Source: Simiduia curdlanivorans (GTDB lineage Bacteria; Pseudomonadota; Gammaproteobacteria; Pseudomonadales; Cellvibrionaceae). From it: a DNA stretch of 64,000 bases. Positions 17,396-26,242 of this stretch are shown piece by piece. Numbering within the stretch: the stretch's first letter is position 1; each line of letters opens with the position of its first letter. The position numbers and the translations under genes are program-made. The notes under the pieces were generated by a model. The model was not told the DNA's origin. It searched no databases and worked only from the letters and a program-made list of their open reading frames with translations. The stretch is from NCBI RefSeq assembly GCF_030409605.1, contig NZ_JAUFQG010000006.1:930001-994000 (forward strand), given 5' to 3'.

Positions 17396-20300
17396 TTGAC
17401 TAACGCCCTCTTTCGCCTCTTTCTTATGCTACTCGCTGGGTTCTGTTCCACCACCGCGAGTGCCGAGCAACAGGTCAGGTTACAACTCAACTGGGATCAC
17501 GAGTTTCAGTTTGCAGGCTACTACGCCGCAAAAGATTGGGGGCTCTATCAAGCCAATGACCTAGACGTAAAAATTCAAAGTGGTTTTACCCGCGACGGCC
17601 ACAGAATTAACGCTATCGAGCGCGTGCTTAGCGGCGAAGCTGAACTCGGCATTGCAGGCATTAACCTGCTGGTTCACCCTAAATTTGAGTCAGATCTTCT
17701 GATTCTAGCGCCTATATTCCAACAAAGCGCCGCGACGTTATTTAGTTTAAAGAAACAACGGCTGACCAGTCTGAAGGACCTTCTGGACAAGAAAGTCGCC
17801 TACCAAGAAAATAGCAGCCTTATTTTTGAACTCAAGTCCGCGCTAAAGCAATTAGGCATAGATGAAGAGCGCATTCACTTTGTAAAAAACACCATCGATA
17901 TTAAAAACCTCGTCGCACAAGATGTCGATTTCGCGCTCACCTACGGCCCATCTCTGCGCTACCAAGCAAAAGCTGAAAACATGCAAGTCAATGAGTTAGC
18001 GCTCAATAAACTGCATAAACGCTACTATGGCGACATTCTGTTCACGCGGAAAAATTTTGCCAACAGGCACCCAGATATCGTCAGGCATTTCGTTCAGGCC
18101 AGCCAACAAGGTTGGCAACACGCGCTGGGCAAACCCAATGATGTTATTAATACTATTTTGAAAAGTTACCCAAGAAATTACTTAATGCTAAGTAATGTGA
18201 CCGCCTACAACCAATTTTTCGCCAATGAGATAGGACAATATATACAGTACCCAACCGTACCCATTGGTTACTCAGACAATATCCGCTGGCAGCAAATCGC
18301 CGATCGCCTTGTCACTGTGGGCGCCATTAGCCAGCCCCTAGTCATGCATCGATCCATCTGGCAGCCACACCACTCGCCCGACATTTCGAAGAGCCTACTG
18401 CCGTTTATCACCGCCATTAGCCTGTGCTTTCTACTCATACTCCTACTGGTAGCAAAAGGCTTTTACCAACCGCTACTCGTCGTTCTAGGCGTCACTATTT
18501 TAATCACTGCAGTGGCCGTAGAGCGCTGGTTAACCATTCAGTTAAACGATCGGCTTTACATTTCACAATTAGAGTCCAACATGCAGCTGCGCGCGCAGCT
18601 AGAAGGCACACTAAACAATATACTGACTGGAGTTTATGGTATTGCGGTGCATATCAGCGGCACACCCGATATCACCCAGCGACAATTTGCCAAATTCTCT
18701 GCAGCAATTATGCGGCACGACCCAACCATTAGAAATCTAGCGGCAGCACCAGATCTTGTCGTAAAATTTGTATACCCTTTGGAGCCCAACAAATCCGTCT
18801 TAGGCCTCGACTACACCACAAATGCCGATCAAAGAGACGCCGCGCTGGCCGTACGAGACCGTGGCGAACTGGTACTTGCCGGCCCACTCAATTTAATTCA
18901 AGGCGGCCTAGGCTTCGTCGCAAGAGCGCCGGTATTTACCACCTCAGATTCTGGTGAGGACAGCTTTTGGGGCCTAGTTGCCGCGCCTATTGATGCCGAA
19001 AAGCTCATGCTGCGCGCAGGCCTCGACCCCCAAGGCTTTATTACGCCGGAAAATCCCACACCAAATACCAACATTGCCTTACGCGGTAAAGACGGCAAAG
19101 GTAGCATTGGTGATATATTCTACGGCAACCCGGCGCTGTTTGAAGATCCGAGAGCCTTAACCGTACCCATCAGCATCGGCGGCGACAGCTGGATACTGGC
19201 GTCAGTACCTCCCATTGACGAAGGGCTTTCCTACGCCACACTGGCGGCGACTCGCACCACTGCGCTGCTCGCCTTCTTTCTTTTCGCCGTTATCATTCGA
19301 GTGCTGCAACAACAAAATATAAAGCGTAAAAAATCCGAAGTTCAATTGCAGCAAAACCAAGGTTTACTCACCGAGATTGGCGATATTGCCCAAGTTGCAG
19401 GCTTGCGTATCTCCGGCGCCAAACTGATTACCCAAATAAACCCGCAAGCATTTTCCATTCTGCGCATTCCACCGCGCGAAGCACCTTTCTCAACCGACGA
19501 TTTAACCCACGCCTTGAGTCGAGTAGCCGCGTTAAAACTACTATTTATTATTCGAAAATGCCAAGAATCTGGCGAGCGGCAACAGACTGAAATTGAGGTC
19601 ATCCGAGACAACGATGAGTCACAGTGGATTAAAATTATCTTTAGCGCGGTGAATGGAACGGAAATAATCGGCGCTATTCAAGATATTACCCGGCAAAAAA
19701 ACAACGAGATAACAATCCGTGAACAAGCCACTATGGATCGGGTTACACAGCTACCAAACCGCTGGTTCTTCACTGAACAAACGGCTATCGAGCTAAGTAA
19801 GGCCAAGCGCGAGAATGCCAAAATCGCGCTACTATTTATTGATGTAGACAATTTCAAATCCATCAACGACAGTCTTGGCCACGCCACCGGCGATGAATTT
19901 TTGCGCGCCATTGCCAGCCGTTTAAAGGCCTGTACCCGCGACTCTGATCTCGTGGCTCGCTTAGGAGGCGATGAATTCACCGTATTACTCACTAACATAG
20001 ACGATTATAAAAATGCCTTTAAAGTTGCCGAGCAAATTATCCGCTCGATGAACCAAGCCTTTATGCTTATGGGGCACCAAATATTTTCTAGCGTCAGCAT
20101 CGGCATATCTATCTTTCCCGATGATGCAACAAACTCCGATGTGTTGCTCAGTCACGCCGACCAGGCCATGTACGCAAGCAAGCAAAACGGCAAAAACAAC
20201 GCAAGCTTTTTCACACTTGCCATGCAGGAGCAATCGGAGCGTCAACACTGGATATACAATGAGCTGGTGCGCGCTATCGATCAGGACGAGATCTCCGTTG

Positions 20301-21010
20301 CCTATCAACCCATTTTTAGGCTATCCGATGAGTCTATCGCCGATTGCGAAGCCTTGGCCCGATGGACCAAAGCCGACGGCCAAAAAATCTCTCCCGCCGA
20401 ATTCATTCCTGTTGCGGAGAGTTCAGGCCTTATCAGCAGGTTAGATCTTTTAGTATTGAAGAAGAGTTTGAATTTATTGAGCAAGGCGAAAGGCATAGGC
20501 GTTTCCGTTAATATTTCACCGAGATTATTTCACGAAACCGAAAATGGTTTCGCTATATGGCGCAGCCTCGTGTTATCCCATGAGAAAAAATCGCAAATTA
20601 CAGTTGAAATAACCGAGCGACTGCTGGTTGATGACCGTATTAATGCCGAGGCACAACTGTCAGACCTACAGCAGGAAGGCCTGTCAATTTCTCTCGATGA
20701 TTTTGGCACCGGTTACTCATCACTGAGCTATCTATCGCGCTTCAATGTCAACAAGTTAAAAATAGATCGATCTTTTGTGATGGCTATTGGCCGTAACAAA
20801 ACCCAGGAAACGCTTATTGAAACCATTCTCAGCATGGGCGAAAAGCTGGGCATTGACGTGGTTGCCGAAGGGATTGAAACCCAAGAACAGCTTGAGTTTT
20901 TAAGGGCAAGAGGCTGCCAATATGGTCAGGGTTTCCTACTTGCAAAACCCATGAGTGAAACTCAGCTGCTGACACTGATGGCATCCGATCTCACCACATC
21001 AGGTTCTTAA
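17396..21010 (+). CDS. THI5/NMT1-like periplasmic sensor with CHASE, PAS-like, GGDEF and EAL domains
   Basis: 1204 residues. A signal peptide (1-23) leads a periplasmic substrate-binding-like domain of the NMT1/THI5 family (about 24-310; LQLNWDHEFQFAGYYAAKDWGLY). Next come two membrane helices (about 333-376), a CHASE domain (about 385-600), a third helix (about 620-640), a PAS-like region (about 655-770), GGDEF and EAL. The GGDEF motif is intact (about residue 857) with an RxxD inhibitory site (RDSD) five residues before it. The EAL domain has ADCEAL, SVNIS, EITER, DDFGTG, KIDRSF and EGIET, so both c-di-GMP synthesis and breakdown are possible. The TTG start is preferred because the first ATG (17426) would remove the positive n-region of the signal peptide. 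The next gene follows after 3 bp. Confidence 0.92.
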   Translation: MTNALFRLFLMLLAGFCSTTASAEQQVRLQLNWDHEFQFAGYYAAKDWGLYQANDLDVKIQSGFTRDGHRINAIERVLSGEAELGIAGINLLVHPKFESDLLILAPIFQQSAATLFSLKKQRLTSLKDLLDKKVAYQENSSLIFELKSALKQLGIDEERIHFVKNTIDIKNLVAQDVDFALTYGPSLRYQAKAENMQVNELALNKLHKRYYGDILFTRKNFANRHPDIVRHFVQASQQGWQHALGKPNDVINTILKSYPRNYLMLSNVTAYNQFFANEIGQYIQYPTVPIGYSDNIRWQQIADRLVTVGAISQPLVMHRSIWQPHHSPDISKSLLPFITAISLCFLLILLLVAKGFYQPLLVVLGVTILITAVAVERWLTIQLNDRLYISQLESNMQLRAQLEGTLNNILTGVYGIAVHISGTPDITQRQFAKFSAAIMRHDPTIRNLAAAPDLVVKFVYPLEPNKSVLGLDYTTNADQRDAALAVRDRGELVLAGPLNLIQGGLGFVARAPVFTTSDSGEDSFWGLVAAPIDAEKLMLRAGLDPQGFITPENPTPNTNIALRGKDGKGSIGDIFYGNPALFEDPRALTVPISIGGDSWILASVPPIDEGLSYATLAATRTTALLAFFLFAVIIRVLQQQNIKRKKSEVQLQQNQGLLTEIGDIAQVAGLRISGAKLITQINPQAFSILRIPPREAPFSTDDLTHALSRVAALKLLFIIRKCQESGERQQTEIEVIRDNDESQWIKIIFSAVNGTEIIGAIQDITRQKNNEITIREQATMDRVTQLPNRWFFTEQTAIELSKAKRENAKIALLFIDVDNFKSINDSLGHATGDEFLRAIASRLKACTRDSDLVARLGGDEFTVLLTNIDDYKNAFKVAEQIIRSMNQAFMLMGHQIFSSVSIGISIFPDDATNSDVLLSHADQAMYASKQNGKNNASFFTLAMQEQSERQHWIYNELVRAIDQDEISVAYQPIFRLSDESIADCEALARWTKADGQKISPAEFIPVAESSGLISRLDLLVLKKSLNLLSKAKGIGVSVNISPRLFHETENGFAIWRSLVLSHEKKSQITVEITERLLVDDRINAEAQLSDLQQEGLSISLDDFGTGYSSLSYLSRFNVNKLKIDRSFVMAIGRNKTQETLIETILSMGEKLGIDVVAEGIETQEQLEFLRARGCQYGQGFLLAKPMSETQLLTLMASDLTTSGS

Positions 21011-21013
21011 TCA

Positions 21014-21706
21014 TTGAAACTACCTAGCACTGCCTCACTCTCTGCCCTCATGCTCTTATCAAGCACAACACAAGCCGGTGATGCCAGTCTTAGTCTGCTC
21101 TATGGTGATAACTACGTGGTCGAGCCGGCACTGCAATCAACAGCCACCATTGAATACGCAGCTGGTTGGGCGAAAGGAGATGTATTTGCTTTCATCGACC
21201 TGAAAAATTATCACCAGAGCGATGCTGAGAATAGCTGGTATGGTGAATTTTCACCGCGCGTTAAAATAATCGATAGTCGATATCCACTGTTTGCCGCGTT
21301 TACTTGGGAGCGCGGCAAAAATGATACCGAGGCCTACCTTGCGGGGCTGGGCACGAATTTAACGTTACCGGGCTTTACCTTTAGCAAGGTGAATGTTTAC
21401 TACCGCGACTCACCGAACAAAGATGGCAGTAGCTGGCAGTCCACCTTATCTTGGTCCATCCCCTTCATTAACGGTGCGTTCATTTTCGATGGCTATATTG
21501 ACTGGGTATTTAGCTCGCAGGAAGGCGCGAAAAATATACACGTGAACCCACAGTTGAAATGGGATATGCAAAAGCAGCTCAACACCTCAATGCGTTGGTA
21601 TTTGGGTTTCGAGTACGATTATTGGGACAAGAAATACGGTATTGATGTGGATAGCATCGACAGCGCGCAAAACACGGCGAGCTTTTTACTCAAAATACAT
21701 TTTTAA
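21014..21706 (+). CDS. Tsx-like outer-membrane nucleoside-channel family protein
   Basis: 230 residues. A signal peptide (STASLSALMLLSSTTQA) is followed by alternating amphipathic beta strands rich in Tyr/Trp and a C-terminal Phe (SFLLKIHF), typical of outer-membrane barrels. The pattern (LLYGDNYVVEPALQSTATIEYAAGWAKGD..FIDLKNY) fits the Tsx/OmpK channel family that admits nucleosides and similar small molecules. TTG 21014 is the only start that keeps the signal peptide; it is 3 bp after the sensor stop, so the pair is one operon ending in the hairpin at 21715-21742. A function as ligand gate for the sensor is an inference from this linkage. Confidence 0.82.
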   Translation: MKLPSTASLSALMLLSSTTQAGDASLSLLYGDNYVVEPALQSTATIEYAAGWAKGDVFAFIDLKNYHQSDAENSWYGEFSPRVKIIDSRYPLFAAFTWERGKNDTEAYLAGLGTNLTLPGFTFSKVNVYYRDSPNKDGSSWQSTLSWSIPFINGAFIFDGYIDWVFSSQEGAKNIHVNPQLKWDMQKQLNTSMRWYLGFEYDYWDKKYGIDVDSIDSAQNTASFLLKIHF

Positions 21707-21714
21707 AACGACAT

Positions 21715-21742
21715 AAAAAGCCAACCCATTGGTTGGCCTTTT
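21715..21742. terminator. Intrinsic terminator between the Tsx-like gene and slyD, likely bidirectional
   Basis: Stem AAAAGCCAACC (21716-21726) with GGTTGGC (21731-21737) and TTTT. It has A and T tracts on either side, so it can stop both the plus-strand operon and the convergent slyD transcript. Confidence 0.85.
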
Positions 21743-21767
21743 ATGGCCGAGCCGGTACGGCAAGCAA

Positions 21768-22259
21768 TTAATGATGATGACCGCCAACGCCGTGGGCGTG
21801 GCCATGCTCCAACTCTTCTGCCGTAGCGGCACGAACATCCAGTACTTCAATTTCGAAGGTCAAAGTCTTACCCGCGAAAGGATGATTAGCATCGACGTCG
21901 ACATTGAACTTACCCACTTTTAATACCACAGCATCCTGCGCGCCATGCTCGGTATTAATGGCAACGGTCATGCCCACGCGTAACTTATTTTTCAATTTTG
22001 CGTGATCAACCAAATGCTTGATCGGAATTCGCTGTGTTGCCCCTTCGCGCTTTTTTCCATAGGCTTCTTCAGGTGCGAGGGTTAAGCTAACCTTGGCACC
22101 GGCTTCCAAGCCATCAATGCCTTTTTCCATGGCAGGTAACAGGTTATCGTGACCATGCAAATATAAAACTGGCTCGCCATCCCGTGAGCTTTCTAGGGCC
22201 GTTTCGCCCTCTTTTAGGTCGTAGTGAAAGCTCACTACGCTGTCATTACTGATTTTCAT
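21768..22259 (-). CDS. slyD: FKBP-type peptidyl-prolyl isomerase SlyD
   Basis: 163 residues from ATG 22259. The FKBP core has an insert-in-flap domain, as in SlyD (VSFHYDLKEGE, MEKGIDGLEAG, LAPEEAYGKKREG, HPFAGKTLTFEIEV). A short His-rich tail (HGHAHGVGGHHH) can bind Ni or other metals. It catalyses proline isomerisation and acts as a chaperone in the cytoplasm. In E. coli, SlyD assists [NiFe]-hydrogenase metallation; that context is absent here. It is monocistronic and convergent with the Tsx-like gene. Confidence 0.93.
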   Translation of the reverse strand: MKISNDSVVSFHYDLKEGETALESSRDGEPVLYLHGHDNLLPAMEKGIDGLEAGAKVSLTLAPEEAYGKKREGATQRIPIKHLVDHAKLKNKLRVGMTVAINTEHGAQDAVVLKVGKFNVDVDANHPFAGKTLTFEIEVLDVRAATAEELEHGHAHGVGGHHH

Positions 22260-22409
22260 GGTCTTGGCCTTAGTGGAAATGGGAAAAAGGTGGATATTGG
22301 AAAAAGGCGCAAGTATGGCCAGCTCGGCCGGTGTTGGCAATGGCGACTTTGCCGGTAAGCTTTGCTAGGCTTGAGCGCAAATATCGGACGTTTTACCACA
22401 GGGATAACT

Positions 22410-23303
22410 ATGCACAAGCTCCGTTTAATAACGTTTACCGTGACCTTTTTCACCCTCTGCAGCCTCTACCTTAGCGGCTGCAGCCAATTAACCATTAACC
22501 TGCCGGCCATCGCCGATAGCCAAAAGCGGCACCCAGGTCAGGTGGTTTGGCGCGATCTACTAACCCACGACATGAAGGCTACCAAACAATTTTATAGTGG
22601 GCTGTTTGGCTGGACATTCACCGAAATACCCAATGCTTTTGGCGCTAGCGCCTACCATTTGATTTCATTTGAAGGCCAAACCATTGGCGGTGCCGTAGAC
22701 ACGGCCGGCTTGAAAAAAGGCCAAGAGTTAAGCCAGTGGGTATCCGTATTCTCCAGTACAGACCTCGCCGCTAGTGTGAAAAGTGTGACCGCTCTAGGCG
22801 GTAGTATCGAAGGCGGCCCTCAGTCGGTGGGCGACAGAGGTCAGCTCGCGGTGGTTAGAGATAGCCAAGGCGCAGTCTTTGCCCTGTTGCAAACAGCCAA
22901 GGGCGACCCGGTTAAAACGCCAACCAAAGCCGGTTACTTTCTCTGGCAAGAACTCTGGAACACCGATGGCGACGGCCAGTTTTATACCACATTGTTCGGC
23001 GCCCAAGCCCAGACCAGTAAGCTCGGAAGCGCCCATTTCACCTACTTTACTGTGCGCGAGCAACCGGCATTCTCCGTGACCCGCTCGCCTATCGAAGGCT
23101 TGGCGCCAACTTGGGTTACCTACGTTCACGTGGACGACGTACAAGCGACAGTTAAAAAGGCGCAAGCCTTAGGCGGCGTTATTGCGGTAGCGCCACAGCG
23201 CAACCCCATCGGCGGCGAATTAGCGGTGATACTCGATCCCAGCGGTGCTGGTTTTATCGTGCAGACCTGGCAAGCCAATCAAGACAAAGGTGCGAATAAA
23301 TGA
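22410..23303 (+). CDS. Lipoprotein with two VOC (glyoxalase/bleomycin-resistance) domains
   Basis: About 297 residues from ATG 22410. The lipoprotein signal has lipobox LSGC (cysteine near residue 24). Two vicinal-oxygen-chelate repeats follow: VVWRDLLTHDMKATKQFYSGLFGWTF (first) and YFLWQELWNTDGDGQFYTTLFG (second), each ending in a conserved ILDPSGA/VVRDSQGA strand. The fold is that of dioxygenases and small-molecule-binding proteins; a membrane-anchored version is less common, and neither enzymatic role nor ligand can be read. Its stop overlaps the next start (ATGA), so it is coupled to the 65-residue lipoprotein gene. Confidence 0.87.
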   Translation: MHKLRLITFTVTFFTLCSLYLSGCSQLTINLPAIADSQKRHPGQVVWRDLLTHDMKATKQFYSGLFGWTFTEIPNAFGASAYHLISFEGQTIGGAVDTAGLKKGQELSQWVSVFSSTDLAASVKSVTALGGSIEGGPQSVGDRGQLAVVRDSQGAVFALLQTAKGDPVKTPTKAGYFLWQELWNTDGDGQFYTTLFGAQAQTSKLGSAHFTYFTVREQPAFSVTRSPIEGLAPTWVTYVHVDDVQATVKKAQALGGVIAVAPQRNPIGGELAVILDPSGAGFIVQTWQANQDKGANK

Positions 23304-23497
23304 AACGGATAATAAACAAAACTCTCTTGCTCACCTGCATTGCCGGCGCCAGCCTATGTCTAAGCGGCTGCGACAATGTCGCCGTTTATGGCAGCATGTC
23401 TGTGGGCAGTAGCTGGGGCTCCTATTACGGGCCCAGTTACGGCCGTGGCGGCCCACACATGGGCAGCAGCGTCACCATATCGGGTCGAATCCGTTAA
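23300..23497 (+). CDS. Small glycine/serine/tyrosine-rich lipoprotein
   Basis: 65 residues. The signal peptide has lipobox LSGC; the mature part is Gly-, Ser- and Tyr-rich (SVGSSWGSYYGPSYGRGG). No family is recognised. The ATGA overlap with the VOC lipoprotein gene supports it as real. Its last 26 bp overlap tail-to-tail with the minus-strand gene that ends at 23472. Confidence 0.75.
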   Translation: MKRIINKTLLLTCIAGASLCLSGCDNVAVYGSMSVGSSWGSYYGPSYGRGGPHMGSSVTISGRIR

Positions 23498-23846
23498 TAA
23501 ACCCATCCACTCCGCGCTGACGGACGCAGTCACTTGCGTCCAGCAACATATGCACGATGAGCCCGACGCCTACCCAGCGGGTTTTTGGCAACGCCGCCAA
23601 TAGCGCGTAGAGAAACCACACCGGCCAGCGGTGTAGTGGGTGGAAGTTGATACTACAGCGCTCAGGGTCGTATAGGGGCGTTGCCAGCAGGTGGTCAATG
23701 TCGACCAGCATTGTCAGCAACATCAGATAAAACGGGGCCCGCCAAGCCTTACCGCACACCAGCCTAGCAAGCACCAAAGGCACCAGGAGGTGCAAAACCA
23801 AATGGATAGATCCGGCAATGGTCACAAAAAGCCCTTTATTAGCCAA
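23472..23846 (-). CDS. DUF6122-like inner-membrane protein
   Basis: 124 residues, mostly hydrophobic, with three or four membrane segments. The motifs HLVLHLLVPL, MLVDIDHLLATPLYDP and RCSINFHPLHRWPVW match the DUF6122 type of small integral membrane proteins with conserved His and Asp residues, whose function is unknown. The start is a TTG at 23846 or a GTG eight codons later; no ATG precedes the first helix. It is convergent with the small lipoprotein gene. Confidence 0.75.
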   Translation of the reverse strand: MANKGLFVTIAGSIHLVLHLLVPLVLARLVCGKAWRAPFYLMLLTMLVDIDHLLATPLYDPERCSINFHPLHRWPVWFLYALLAALPKTRWVGVGLIVHMLLDASDCVRQRGVDGFINGFDPIW

Positions 23847-24042
23847 TAATTACCCAACAGTACTGCTACCTGTATAGGCTCAACATAAAAAAGATTGCAG
23901 AGTTGCGTTAAACTCTAGCTATTCGCGTTTCAACCCTTGTGTTGTACGCGCCTTGCCATAGAATTCGCCAATTTACGTTAGCTGTCGCAGGCCAACACTC
24001 TGATCCACCCTACCGAGCAAAAATGAGGGCTTCCACATCAAC

Positions 24043-25932
24043 ATGAACTGGTCTATCGATGATTCACGGGAACTATATAACATCACCCATTGGAGTGATG
24101 GTTACTTTGACGTAAACACGGCCGGTGAACTCATTGCCAAACCCGACCCAGATCAACCGACGCACCAAGTTAGCCTGATGGAGCTGGTCAACAAAGCCCG
24201 CGCCATGGGTATGACAGCGCCACTGTTGGTTCGCTTTAACGACATTTTGCACGACCGTGTCGACCGGCTTTGCGGCGCATTTACTAAAGCGCGAGATAAC
24301 ATTGGCTACACCGGTCAATACCGGGCAGTTTACCCAATTAAAGTCAATCAGCAGCACGATGTGGTAGAGCAGCTGTTACTGCACGGCGGTCAGGAACGCT
24401 TCGGTTTAGAAGCTGGCTCCAAACCCGAGCTGATGGCCGTTATCGGTCTGGCAAAGCCCAATTCTGTGATCGTGTGCAACGGCTATAAAGATCGCGAATA
24501 CATTCGCACGGCACTCATTGCCGAACACCTAGGCCACCAAGTTTATATCGTGGTGGAAAAAATGTCGGAAATGACCTTGGTGCTGGAAGAGGCCGAGAAA
24601 ATGGGCGTAGATCCACGGGTTGGCGTGCGCGTGCGCCTTGCCTCACAAGGCAAGGGCAAATGGCAAAGCAGCGGTGGCGAGAAATCTAAATTCGGCCTTT
24701 CACCCACGCAAATTCTCAGCATGGTGGAAACACTGCGCGCGCAAAATAAATTGGGCGCACTCCAACTCGTGCACTATCACTTGGGCTCACAGCTTGCCAA
24801 TATTCGCGATATTCAACACGCACTGCGCGAAGCCGCCCGCTATTTTGCCGAGTTACACAATTTAGGTGCCGCCATTAAATGGGTCGATGTAGGTGGTGGT
24901 TTAGGCGTGGACTACGAGGGCACCACCAGCTCGCAATCCAGCTGCTCAACCAACTATTCCATGCAAGAATACGCCAATAAAGTGGTCAATGCGCTGTACG
25001 ACATCTGCACGGAAATGAATATCGAACATCCGAATATTATTTCCGAATCCGGTCGTGCCATGACCGCGCACCACGCAGTGTTAATCACCGACGTGATTGG
25101 CGTCGAAGAAACCGTGGGCTACAAATTACCCGCGCCCGTGGGCGAAAATGAACCGGTTATTTTACAAGACCTCTGGCACGGTTTTAATAACATTTCACGG
25201 CGCACGGCCTTAGAAATCTATCACGATGCGGTTTACGCCATTGGCGAGGCCCACAGCCTGTACGTACACGGCGCATTAAATTTACAAGAATGGGCCAGGG
25301 CCAGCGAGCTCTACGCAGCCAGCTGCGTGAAAGTGCGGGACATTCTGCAAAACAACCCAGGCGTGCACGCGGAAATTTTAGATGAGCTCAATGAAAAGTT
25401 AGCTGATAAAGTATTTTGTAACTTCTCACTGTTCCAATCCCTACCCGACGCTTGGGCTATTGGCCAAATTTTCCCCGTACTGCCGCTGCACTATTTAGAC
25501 AGAAGACCCGAGCGCCGCGCCATCCTGCAAGACATTACCTGCGATTCAGATGGCAAGATCGATAAGTATGTTGAAGGCGAAGGTATTGAACCGACCATGC
25601 CAATGCCGATTGTGGATGAAGACAAACCGCTTTATTTAGGCATGTTTATGGTGGGCGCTTATCAAGAAATCTTAGGTGACTTGCACAACCTGTTTGGCGA
25701 CACCCACTCACTACACGTCGAGTTTAATGCCGATGGTAGCTATGAGATCCTCAACCCATTAATGGGTGACACAGTAGCCGACATGTTGTCTTGCGTTGAC
25801 TTCGACGTGGATCATCTCATCAAAACCTATCGCGAAAAACTTGCCGCCAGCGATTTACCCAAGGCTACCCAAGAGGGCTACCTAGCTGAGCTGGAAACAG
25901 GCATGACGGGATATTCTTACTTAGAAGAGTAA
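24043..25932 (+). CDS. speA: Biosynthetic arginine decarboxylase
   Basis: 629 residues, the normal length. It is a PLP-dependent fold-III enzyme converting arginine to agmatine, the first step of the agmatine route to putrescine. AVYPIKVNQQ carries the PLP lysine. The glycine-rich phosphate-binding motif WVDVGGGLGVDYEG and SESGRAMTAHHAV are present, with the C-terminal region (FVGAYQE-like MVGAYQEILGDLHNLFGD) intact. It is monocistronic. Its terminator hairpin at 25968-26219 is split by a repeat element. Two further polyamine genes (puuA, spuC) lie 6-11 kb away. Confidence 0.96.
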   Translation: MNWSIDDSRELYNITHWSDGYFDVNTAGELIAKPDPDQPTHQVSLMELVNKARAMGMTAPLLVRFNDILHDRVDRLCGAFTKARDNIGYTGQYRAVYPIKVNQQHDVVEQLLLHGGQERFGLEAGSKPELMAVIGLAKPNSVIVCNGYKDREYIRTALIAEHLGHQVYIVVEKMSEMTLVLEEAEKMGVDPRVGVRVRLASQGKGKWQSSGGEKSKFGLSPTQILSMVETLRAQNKLGALQLVHYHLGSQLANIRDIQHALREAARYFAELHNLGAAIKWVDVGGGLGVDYEGTTSSQSSCSTNYSMQEYANKVVNALYDICTEMNIEHPNIISESGRAMTAHHAVLITDVIGVEETVGYKLPAPVGENEPVILQDLWHGFNNISRRTALEIYHDAVYAIGEAHSLYVHGALNLQEWARASELYAASCVKVRDILQNNPGVHAEILDELNEKLADKVFCNFSLFQSLPDAWAIGQIFPVLPLHYLDRRPERRAILQDITCDSDGKIDKYVEGEGIEPTMPMPIVDEDKPLYLGMFMVGAYQEILGDLHNLFGDTHSLHVEFNADGSYEILNPLMGDTVADMLSCVDFDVDHLIKTYREKLAASDLPKATQEGYLAELETGMTGYSYLEE

Positions 25933-25967
25933 AACCCTAGCGCTGTAACAGCCGAAAAATAAAGCAG

Positions 25968-26219
25968 AAAAAAGGAGAGCTAGGCTCCACTGCTGTCCCA
26001 CAGTTATGTCGCGGGAGAGTTTGGTGCCCGTACTAGCGACCGTCACCCGCATGGATGCGGGTGTTGAGACTACATGGATGTATTCACGTCGTGTCGCTAG
26101 TGCGGGCACCAAGCTCATGTCCAAGTATACGCCGAGATGTCGCATCTATTATGAGACTTAAAGCCTAACGATGGTCATATCGTTTTTGTGGGACAGCAGT
26201 GGCTACGCTCTCCTTTTTT
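25968..26219 (+). terminator. speA intrinsic terminator interrupted by a repeat element
   Basis: Outer arms AAAAAAGGAGAGC (25968-25980) and GCTCTCCTTTTTT (26207-26219) are perfect complements over 13 bp and end in six T, the form of a Rho-independent terminator. The 226 bp between them are almost entirely the 214-bp element. The arms start 36 bp after the speA stop. Confidence 0.75.
25988..26201. repeat. 214-bp palindromic element, copy 1 (MITE- or REP-like)
   Basis: The ends are inverted repeats (CACTGCTGTCCCACA and TGTGGGACAGCAGTG, 15-16 bp, perfect). Internally there is a 20-bp imperfect inverted repeat (26021-26040 with 26093-26112, 19 of 20) and a perfect 9-bp hairpin (CACCCGCAT-GG-ATGCGGGTG, 26044-26063). 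The same element is at 36995-37208 with about 17 substitutions, mostly transitions, and no indels. It encodes no transposase; the short open frames across it are best seen as by-products. It sits in the loop of the speA terminator. Confidence 0.93.
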
Positions 26220-26242
26220 ATGGGTACGAAATCTAACTCAGT

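Noticed and set aside
25921..26145. Minus-strand frame of 74 codons across repeat copy 1, with a near-identical start in the frame at 36685-37152
   Set aside because: The shared protein sequence follows from the shared repeat DNA. Beyond the element the two frames diverge completely and run antisense through speA and spuC ends. No SD or domain.
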